11,292 nt of DNA from MGR-bin208 sp043779285 (GTDB taxonomy: Bacteria; Bacteroidota; Bacteroidia; Chitinophagales; Chitinophagaceae): NCBI GenBank assembly GCA_043779285.1, contig JAYWEL010000113.1, forward strand, positions 1-11,292, written 5' to 3'. This document shows, piece after piece, positions 5,140-11,292 of the stretch (positions are counted from its first letter, which is position 1; each line of letters begins with the position of its first letter). Under the pieces are notes generated by a model that was not told the DNA's origin, did not search any database, and was given only the letters and a program-made list of their open reading frames with translations. The position numbers and the translations under genes are program-made.

Positions 5140-6255
5140 ATGACATCGAAAAGAAAAAAAATACTTTTCAAGCTTATAATAATATCCTTTTCCTACTTAC
5201 TATTCGAGTTACTCTGCTTTCTAATAATTCATACTGCCTATATCCCGGCAAGAAAGCCAACTTTTAATTTTGTCTGGAAAAACCCAAAATATCCGATACC
5301 AATGGCTGATATCGATTTGAAATGGGGAACTTGGCACTATAAAGAACCTTTGTATTCCCAAAATGGATGTATTCGTTTCGACTATCAAATAAATTCTTAT
5401 GGCGCAAGGGATAAAGAAAGGACAAAAAGAAGTAAAGAAGATAACCGGGTAATAGTATTAGGGGATTCTTATATGGAAGGATATGGAATACCGGAAGCAA
5501 AAAGATTTTCAAATTTGCTGGAGAAAAAAACTGGGAAAGAATTTCTGAATTTCAGTTGTGCCGACCATGGAACCACACAAGAATTCCTTGTATATAAATA
5601 CCTGGCATCAGAATTTGATCACTCAACAATTTTTATTGGCTTTCTCCCCTTTAATGATTTTGAAAATGATGATATACATTTCTTAGGCGATCAAAAAAGA
5701 TACAAACCTTACTTTGTAAAATCGGATTCGGGTTATGTTTTGGAATACAACAGAGCCAATCTGGAAGAATCTGATCTCAACAAAGACCATTATCTGCAAA
5801 TAAGCAATTCGTTTTGGGGAACAATTACAAGAATTTTAAAAGGGATTACCTGCTGGTATAATATTGTAGACTATTTTAAAAATAAAAAACTACAAGCCGC
5901 TTTCTTCACCCACAAAAAAAATAAAATAGTATCCAATTATTATGATTATAAACCTGAACAAGTGGAAAAGCTGAAATTTATTCTCACCCAATTACGAAAA
6001 TCAGCACCTGATAAAACGATAATATTTTCCTCCATTCCTGTTATTCCTGACATACAAAGAAGAGCAATAGATGGGGAGCCTCCCTTACCATTGGAGATTG
6101 CAAATATTTGCAATTCACTTTCCATTACCTATGTTGATCTTTTACCTCATTTTTATAAACTGAAAGACTATAGAAATTTTTTCTTCTTTTGTGACCCTCA
6201 TTGGAATGAAAAGGCAAATAAATATGTTTATGAGATTATGTTACCTTACTTTTAA
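5140..6255 (+). CDS. Membrane-anchored SGNH/GDSL hydrolase-like protein, likely partner of the acyltransferase
   Basis: A 371-residue protein with one N-terminal membrane segment (about residues 9-31) after a basic MTSKRKK start, so most of it should be periplasmic. The SGNH blocks are in order: VIVLGDSYMEGYG with nucleophile S110, DHGTTQEF with G144, PFNDFEND with N172, and a C-terminal CDPHWNEKANKY with D352 and H354. The catalytic residues are thus all present, and an active esterase or acyl transferase is possible. The DPHWN block also resembles that in AlgX/AlgJ-like O-acetylation proteins. Only 5 bp separate it from the AT3 gene, so the two are surely translated from one transcript. My inference is that the AT3 protein exports the acyl group and this protein places it on, or removes it from, a glycan. 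The specific substrate is unknown. Confidence 0.85.
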   Translation: MTSKRKKILFKLIIISFSYLLFELLCFLIIHTAYIPARKPTFNFVWKNPKYPIPMADIDLKWGTWHYKEPLYSQNGCIRFDYQINSYGARDKERTKRSKEDNRVIVLGDSYMEGYGIPEAKRFSNLLEKKTGKEFLNFSCADHGTTQEFLVYKYLASEFDHSTIFIGFLPFNDFENDDIHFLGDQKRYKPYFVKSDSGYVLEYNRANLEESDLNKDHYLQISNSFWGTITRILKGITCWYNIVDYFKNKKLQAAFFTHKKNKIVSNYYDYKPEQVEKLKFILTQLRKSAPDKTIIFSSIPVIPDIQRRAIDGEPPLPLEIANICNSLSITYVDLLPHFYKLKDYRNFFFFCDPHWNEKANKYVYEIMLPYF

Positions 6256-6347
6256 AATAGCCGTTCTCGTTCTATTTTGTTATTAAAGAGGAATACAAAT
6301 ACCAGATACTTAATCAAATTAAAATTGCTATACCTGAAAATAAATAC

Positions 6348-7064
6348 ATGAAACTTACCATTATTATTCCCTGTTATAATGAAGAACAATATGTAGAAAA
6401 AGTATTGCAAAGAGTGTTGGAAGTGAATCTTGATTATGAGCTGCAAAAAGAAATTATCATAGTTAATGACGGGTCACTGGATTCTACTCAGCCGAAAATC
6501 GAACAATTCATTTCCCAGCACCCTTCTGCTGGCATCCAACTTCTTACCCATGAAAAAAACAAAGGGAAAGGCAGTTGTATTAAATCTGCCTTGAAAATGA
6601 CTTCCGGCCAATTAGTTGTGATACAGGATGCGGATCTTGAATACAACCCCGAAGATTTAAATCTTTTGCTGAAGCCATTTTTTGAGAAGAATGCAGATGT
6701 TGTTCTTGGCTCCAGGTTTCGTGGAAGTTACCCCCGAAAAGGCCCTTTTATTCTTCATGCGTTGGTCAATAAAGTTTATACTTTTATTTCAAATTTATTG
6801 ACCAGTCAAAAACTTACAGACATTCACACTTGCTACAAAATGTTTAAAACAGATATAATAAAAAACATAACAATTCATGAACAACGATTTGGCGTGGATC
6901 CGGAAATAATAGCCAAGCTTGGCCATCGGAAAAATGTAAAAATTGAAGAAGTGGGCATTTCTTATAATGGCAGAACTTTTGCACAAGGGAAAAAAATAAA
7001 TTTCAGAGATGGATTCCGTGCCTTTTACTGCATCATTAAATATAATTTGTTTTACAGAAAATAA
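6348..7064 (+). CDS. GT2 glycosyltransferase, polyprenyl-phosphate sugar synthase type (DPM1-like)
   Basis: A 238-residue soluble GT-A fold protein. It starts MKLTIIIPCYNEE, then has IIIVNDGSLDST (36-47), NKGKG (71-75) and the metal-binding QDADLEYNP (93-101). VVLGSRFRG, DIHTCYKMF (158-166) and FGVDPEI (181-187) follow. This pattern matches DPM1-like enzymes, which transfer a sugar from a nucleotide donor to dolichyl or undecaprenyl phosphate on the cytoplasmic face. It has no C-terminal membrane segments, and no GtrA-like flippase is visible. It is 6 bp before a methyltransferase gene and close to a polytopic GT-C-like gene, a common set in bacterial surface-glycan loci. The sugar is not predictable. 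The 92-bp gap upstream is the largest in the block and could hold an internal promoter, but I see no clear one. Confidence 0.92.
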   Translation: MKLTIIIPCYNEEQYVEKVLQRVLEVNLDYELQKEIIIVNDGSLDSTQPKIEQFISQHPSAGIQLLTHEKNKGKGSCIKSALKMTSGQLVVIQDADLEYNPEDLNLLLKPFFEKNADVVLGSRFRGSYPRKGPFILHALVNKVYTFISNLLTSQKLTDIHTCYKMFKTDIIKNITIHEQRFGVDPEIIAKLGHRKNVKIEEVGISYNGRTFAQGKKINFRDGFRAFYCIIKYNLFYRK

Positions 7065-7070
7065 ATAAAC

Positions 7071-7802
7071 TTGAATCCCCAGGAAAATACCGGTCATGAT
7101 GCACTGAAAGCAATGTCTCTTGCTCCCGCATTTAATAAATGGATGTATTCAGCAATTTCTCCTTATGCAAAAGGCGAGATTTTAGAGATCGGCAGTGGCC
7201 TGGGAAATATCTCAAAACCTTTTTTACAAAATGGTAGCTCAATCACATTGTCTGACATTAACGATTACTATATTCAACATCTCAAAACAAAATTTCCGCA
7301 ACTTCAGTCAGGGAAAACTCTTTTATCAATCGATTTACAAAAAGATAATTTCAATTATAATTATGCAGACCTGGCTGAGAAATTTGACACCGTCATATTA
7401 TTGAATGTTTTGGAACATCTGGAAGATGAAGCTACTGCAATACAAAATTGTAAATTCTTTTTGAAAAATAAAGGAACCCTGATTATACTGGTTCCTGCTT
7501 ATTCTTTTTTATTTTCAGAAATGGACAAAGCCCTGAATCATTACAGGCGATATACGGCCACACAGTTGAATAAAATAATCCGGAAAGAAATTTTTACAAT
7601 AGAAAAATCATTCTACTTTAATGCGATGGGAATCGGCGCCTGGCTTTATAGTAAACTGATGAAGTATAAATCTCCGCCAGATTCCAATATGAAATTTTAT
7701 GATAAACTGACACCCATTGGAAAATTTTTAGACAAGATTGTATTAAATAAAATTGGTTTATCGGCCATTGTAGTAGCAACCAAAAATGAATTCATTGAAT
7801 AA
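7071..7802 (+). CDS. Class I SAM-dependent methyltransferase
   Basis: A 243-residue Rossmann-fold methyltransferase. SAM motif I is EILEIGSGLGN (36-46), the acidic residue after strand 2 is D62 in LSDIN, and motif IV/post-I is VILLNVLEHLED (108-119). The segment VPAYSFLFSEMDKALNHYRR, with the following YT, is typical of methyltransferases found beside DPM1-like GT2 genes. The probable start is TTG at 7071, directly after the GT2 stop. The alternative ATG at 7113 would remove the first 14 residues but keep the SAM domain. It probably modifies a sugar or lipid intermediate of the encoded glycan, or its terminal residue. That is inferred from the neighbours, and the methyl acceptor is unknown. 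Confidence 0.9.
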   Translation: MNPQENTGHDALKAMSLAPAFNKWMYSAISPYAKGEILEIGSGLGNISKPFLQNGSSITLSDINDYYIQHLKTKFPQLQSGKTLLSIDLQKDNFNYNYADLAEKFDTVILLNVLEHLEDEATAIQNCKFFLKNKGTLIILVPAYSFLFSEMDKALNHYRRYTATQLNKIIRKEIFTIEKSFYFNAMGIGAWLYSKLMKYKSPPDSNMKFYDKLTPIGKFLDKIVLNKIGLSAIVVATKNEFIE

Positions 7803-7812
7803 TTAATCCTAA

Positions 7813-9561
7813 GTGCTCCAACTAATCTCACATATAATAATTATTACCGCTTTCTGTTTTGTTTGGGGTATTCCCGCATTTCTTTTTCTAAACAATAAAA
7901 AAAACGAAAACAACATCTGGACCCGAAACTCACTAAGTAGCTTTACTTTTCTTTTTTTCTCTGGAATTATTACCCTTTCAATAATAACTGCATGGGTCTT
8001 TCTTTGGTTTCCATTAAATTTTACAACACTGTTACTTTTAACCTCAGTCCTATCGATCATTTTACTATTATTCAAAAAAAAGGATATAAAAAATGCTTTT
8101 AAATCTTTTGATAAATTCTCTTCTCTTTCCTTATTAGAAACTTCTTTCGTAGTCGTAATACTTTTGCTTTTTGTAATTCTGGGGAGTATCAAGATCATTA
8201 ATAGTGATACCACTATATATCACATTCAAATCATTCTTTGGACTAATGAATATGCTGTTGTACCCGGCTTGGCCAACCTATTCCCAAGATATGGCCTGGG
8301 GTCAAATTGGTTTAACCTGATTAGCGTTTTTCGCATTCCTTTTTTTAAACATGAAAATTTTACATATCTCAATACTACTCTTGCCATCTGGTTTTTTTTA
8401 TGGCTGTTCAATAACTGGAGATGGCATGTCAGGAATTTTAAAGAAAGTCAGTCAAATAAAATATTAAGTCTTTTTTATTTGTTTGTTATTCTATTCTGTC
8501 TTTTTGATTGGGAACTATTCAGGGATGCAGCAAATTCAACTAACTACGATTTTATTATCACAGCCTTAACTATAATAATTATATCCTGGTTGATTGAGTC
8601 CATCCTTTTTAATGAGAGCAGTAAACTATCTCCCTTGCTATTTATTTTACTTTGCATTTCACTTATCCCTTTCAAACTTTCAGGGATATTTATTTTATTG
8701 CTCCTGCTGCTTTTTCTTATTTATAAAAATAAATTTATCCATTGGCTTCAGTCATTTTTCATTGGGTTTTTATTGTTTACTCCTCTATTAATAAAGAATT
8801 ACATTATTACAGGTTTCCCTCTTTTTCCAATTACATGGAGTGTTAATTCTCCAGATTGGCAGGTTCCGGTTGGCATGACCGACTATCTCAGATATTATAT
8901 TTATGTGTTTAATAGGTTTTATAATTCTTATAACTTAGAAATTTCTTCAATTCCGGATCTTTTAAATAAAAGTTGGATTAGATCATGGTTTGATGGTATT
9001 CTGCTACAGCATAAAATTATTTTCCTCGCATCCTTTAGTTCATTGGCTTTACTTTTTTTTAAAAACAAACTTTCAATTGATCATAAAAAATTAAGACCCT
9101 TTTTTATAATACTTTTTCTAATGGCTGCAGGTTGGTTCTTTACTGCTCCTTCACCAAGATTCGGTTATGGAGTTTTAATTTTTCTGGCCTTTTTCCCATT
9201 TTGTTATTTTGCCGGAAGTCTGTTTACACCTTTAATTCAAAGAATAATTGTAATTGCCATTATTGCCGGCTCCTCTTTTTATATTTATAAGAAAATACCT
9301 CCCCTTATTCAAAACAAAAATCATTTTCTTTATCCTGTAGAACTGGAAAAACGCAGTACTAAAACAATAACAATAAATGGAACTGATTTTCATTTACCAG
9401 ATAAAATGAATGATGAATGGATGAGAAATTGTTATGGGACACAAATACCTTGTATATCTCAGGAAAATATTTACCTGGAACCAAGAGGGAAAAATCTTAA
9501 AGATGGCTTCAGAATGAAACAACAACCTGACAGTAGTTTTATCAGAAATTATATTTATTAA
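7813..9561 (+). CDS. Polytopic GT-C-like membrane protein, resembling the LIC_10190 family
   Basis: A 582-residue protein with many hydrophobic segments and a short polar C-terminal tail. After the fourth predicted membrane segment it has IINSDTTIYHIQIILW (D132, Y136, H137, W143), then VPGLANLFPRYGLGSNWF (150-167). I recall this arrangement from the uncharacterised LIC_10190-type membrane proteins, which look like GT-C glycosyltransferases with an acidic residue in a periplasmic loop. The tail, about residues 500-582, carries C540 and C547 and ends with an RGKNLKDGF segment, also as I recall for that family. The likely role is to use a polyprenyl-linked sugar made by the upstream GT2 on the periplasmic side. 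The start is GTG at 7813, 10 bp after the methyltransferase stop, and puts a membrane segment at the N-terminus. Function is inferred, not shown. Confidence 0.75.
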   Translation: MLQLISHIIIITAFCFVWGIPAFLFLNNKKNENNIWTRNSLSSFTFLFFSGIITLSIITAWVFLWFPLNFTTLLLLTSVLSIILLLFKKKDIKNAFKSFDKFSSLSLLETSFVVVILLLFVILGSIKIINSDTTIYHIQIILWTNEYAVVPGLANLFPRYGLGSNWFNLISVFRIPFFKHENFTYLNTTLAIWFFLWLFNNWRWHVRNFKESQSNKILSLFYLFVILFCLFDWELFRDAANSTNYDFIITALTIIIISWLIESILFNESSKLSPLLFILLCISLIPFKLSGIFILLLLLLFLIYKNKFIHWLQSFFIGFLLFTPLLIKNYIITGFPLFPITWSVNSPDWQVPVGMTDYLRYYIYVFNRFYNSYNLEISSIPDLLNKSWIRSWFDGILLQHKIIFLASFSSLALLFFKNKLSIDHKKLRPFFIILFLMAAGWFFTAPSPRFGYGVLIFLAFFPFCYFAGSLFTPLIQRIIVIAIIAGSSFYIYKKIPPLIQNKNHFLYPVELEKRSTKTITINGTDFHLPDKMNDEWMRNCYGTQIPCISQENIYLEPRGKNLKDGFRMKQQPDSSFIRNYIY

Positions 9562-9596
9562 ACCCCTTTGCTGATATTAAGAAGTAATATTGAAAG

Positions 9597-10340
9597 ATGA
9601 TAGTGATGAACACTAAAAACTATTCTGAATTTCGATTAGCACTCATTATTCCCTTTTACAATGAAGAAAAGAGGATAAATGCAGGCTCATTCACAAATTT
9701 TGCTGATCAAAACAAAGATATACTGCTGATACTGGTTGATGATGGAAGTAGGGATAATACAAAGAATATTTTAACCTCTATTTGTAGTGTTTCCGCAACT
9801 AATTCTGAAGCCATTTATCTTGAAAAAAATGTTGGTAAAGGAAATGCGATTAGAACAGGGATGGAGAAAGCTATTTTATATCAGATACCATTTATCGGAT
9901 ATATGGATGCTGATCTTTCTGCTCCATTTGAAGAAATACTTCGGTTGCATCAGTATATACAAACTTCAGATGACCTTGCAGTATTTGGTTCCCGGTTAAA
10001 GAAACTGGGTTCGGATATTAAACGATCACTTTTTCGTCACATTACCGGAAGAATGGTAGCAACGATAACTGATAGCAGGTTCAACATAGGCTGCTACGAT
10101 ACACAATGCAGCGCAAAAATATTTACTATCGAATCTCTGAAACCCGCAATTACTGAACCTTTTTTTACCAGGTGGTTTTTTGATATCGAACTTATTTTGA
10201 GAATCAGGAAAAAATTTGAACGTTTTAAAGTACAGGAGATTCCCTTAAACAAATGGGAACATAAAGCTGGTTCTAAAATAACAATATTTTCAGCATTCAG
10301 AGTTATCAAAGAAATTTACATATTGTTTTCTAAATATTAA
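9597..10340 (+). CDS. GT2 glycosyltransferase, ALG5-like polyprenyl-phosphate sugar synthase
   Basis: A 247-residue GT-A protein distinct from the earlier GT2. It has LALIIPFYNEEKRI (14-27), ILVDDGSRDNT (45-55), NVGKGNAIRTGM (78-89) and the metal-binding MDADLSAP (103-110). FGSR, YDTQCSAKIF (167-176) and RWFFDIEL (192-199) follow. The DTQCSAKIF plus RWFFDIEL pair is typical of the dolichyl-phosphate glucosyltransferase (ALG5) side of the family, in contrast to DPM1. The protein has no membrane domain. The ATG at 9597 is chosen, with another at 9606; no Shine-Dalgarno is clear. It ends 3 bp before the YfhO-like gene, so the two are probably translated together and work as a donor-synthase and membrane-transferase pair. 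The actual sugar is unknown. Confidence 0.9.
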   Translation: MIVMNTKNYSEFRLALIIPFYNEEKRINAGSFTNFADQNKDILLILVDDGSRDNTKNILTSICSVSATNSEAIYLEKNVGKGNAIRTGMEKAILYQIPFIGYMDADLSAPFEEILRLHQYIQTSDDLAVFGSRLKKLGSDIKRSLFRHITGRMVATITDSRFNIGCYDTQCSAKIFTIESLKPAITEPFFTRWFFDIELILRIRKKFERFKVQEIPLNKWEHKAGSKITIFSAFRVIKEIYILFSKY

Positions 10341-10343
10341 TTC

Positions 10344-11292
10344 ATGTTGAGCAGTTCAGCCGGAAATAATTACAGCCTGCAACAATCTTTTGCTTCCCTG
10401 GCAATTATTTTTATTTGTTGTGTAATTGCTTACTGGCCGGTATTAGCAGGGATATTCAGTCTAAAGAATGATGCTGTACGCTATTTTCTTCCAGTCAGGT
10501 ACCAAATAAGTGAAATGATATTGAATGGTCAGTTTCCATTTTGGACTCCTTATATTAATCTGGGCCATCCGCTTTATACAGACATGCAATCAGGAGTTTG
10601 GAATCCATTTGTCTGGTTGATCTCTCTGTTTGGATCTTATACTATGCGAAGCCTGCAGGCAGAACTCATTATTTATGTATATCTCAGCGGTGTAAGCATG
10701 TTTTATCTATTAAAGTATTTCAAATTAAATTGGTCTGTTAGTCTTGCATTGGCAATTTGTTACATGTTATCTGGATTTATAAGTGACTCTTCTCAATTTG
10801 CTTATTGGATCTGTGGCATGGCTTTTCTGCCATTTGTTTTTCTTTTTTTTCTGAAAACTCTTCGTGAGCCATCATTTCGTTCCGTTTTGTTTTTTTCTTT
10901 TTCCCTTTATTTATTGTTTGTAACCGGCTACCCAGGAGAATTTATTATCATCTTTTATTTCTTACTTGCCTGTTTCATCGTTCATCTTTTCCAAAACAAA
11001 AAAGATGCATGGAAGGTTTTCAAGTTCATGTTTTTAAGTGTATTTATCTTTTGCCTGTTTTCTTTACCGGCTATTATTGCTTACTTCCCGGGCCTTAATT
11101 ATAATACAAGAGGTTCTTCTGTAAGCCTCGATCTGGCATTGTCCAACTCCATGCATCCTTTCAACCTTATTTCTTACTTTTTCCCGCTGGTAGTATGGAA
11201 ATTGCCAATTATTGAAACAGATATCCTCGGCAGAAATTCATTCATTGGATTGCTTCCATTTACCCTGATCCTTGTTTCCTTTTTTATAAAAA
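10344..11292 (+). CDS. YfhO-like polytopic membrane protein, N-terminal part (3' end outside window)
   Basis: The frame is open from the ATG at 10344 to the window edge, giving 316 codons. After the first membrane segment (about residues 15-38) a loop holds LKNDAVRYFLP with D43. GQFPFWTPYINLGHPL (62-77) and YTDMQSGVWNPF follow, and then repeated hydrophobic segments. A D near the first loop and the P-x-W-x-P...G-x-P-L...D-x-Q pattern are typical of the YfhO family. Members of this family are GT-C-like proteins linked to glycosylation of teichoic acids or other surface polymers. The gene begins 3 bp after the ALG5-like GT2 stop, which supports a functional pair. YfhO proteins are usually over 700 residues, so most of the gene lies outside the window. 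Confidence 0.85.
   Translation, partial: MLSSSAGNNYSLQQSFASLAIIFICCVIAYWPVLAGIFSLKNDAVRYFLPVRYQISEMILNGQFPFWTPYINLGHPLYTDMQSGVWNPFVWLISLFGSYTMRSLQAELIIYVYLSGVSMFYLLKYFKLNWSVSLALAICYMLSGFISDSSQFAYWICGMAFLPFVFLFFLKTLREPSFRSVLFFSFSLYLLFVTGYPGEFIIIFYFLLACFIVHLFQNKKDAWKVFKFMFLSVFIFCLFSLPAIIAYFPGLNYNTRGSSVSLDLALSNSMHPFNLISYFFPLVVWKLPIIETDILGRNSFIGLLPFTLILVSFFIK

Noticed and set aside
6256..6347. Internal promoter in the 92-bp gap before the DPM1-like gene
   Set aside because: A TATTTTG string is one base short of the TAnnTTTG pattern and no -33 element is present, so it is not strong enough to annotate.
7809..8213. Minus-strand frame opposite the polytopic membrane protein
   Set aside because: It is antisense to a well-supported membrane protein, has low-complexity Lys/Ile/Ser composition and shows no recognisable motif.

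Overview
The window looks like chromosome of a member of the Bacteroidota, probably a Chitinophagaceae/Sphingobacteriia-type organism. The evidence is AT-rich DNA, start codons mostly without Shine-Dalgarno sequences, Bacteroidota-type -7 promoter elements (TAnnTTTG) on the minus strand, and the gene order rpsU-xerC-hpf-four tRNAs-tuf. Genus cannot be set from the sequence alone.

Left part, minus strand (1-3262): a translation-centred core region. Reading from right to left, rpsU (bS21), a XerC/XerD-type tyrosine recombinase and a short hibernation factor form one probable unit that ends in a strong UUCG-loop terminator. A separate promoter then drives tRNA-Thr(UGU), tRNA-Tyr(GUA), tRNA-Gly(UCC), tRNA-Thr(GGU) and tuf, which runs off the window. 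This is the tRNA order of the E. coli tufB operon. The non-coding DNA around these tRNAs is unusual. It holds a degenerate 73-nt tRNA-like element in the leader, inverted-repeat spacers between tRNAs, and two tandem 50-bp copies of a tRNA-Thr 3' half in which the T-arm is replaced by a GC-rich palindrome.

Middle (3263-3425): a divergent intergenic region. It carries the rpsU promoter and an unusually strong Shine-Dalgarno for rpsU. It also has an 18-bp near-palindrome whose arms resemble those in the tRNA-tail repeats.

Right part, plus strand (3426-11292): riboflavin synthase (ribE) followed at short spacing by a cell-envelope glycan block. The block holds an acyltransferase-3 membrane protein, a membrane-anchored SGNH hydrolase-like protein, a DPM1-like GT2 glycosyltransferase, a class I SAM methyltransferase and a large polytopic GT-C-like protein. 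A second, ALG5-like GT2 and a YfhO-like polytopic protein cut by the window end complete it. My reading is that each cytoplasmic GT2 charges a polyprenyl phosphate with a sugar and a polytopic GT-C-like partner uses it on the periplasmic side. The AT3/SGNH pair would O-acylate the product. Substrates are not determinable from sequence.
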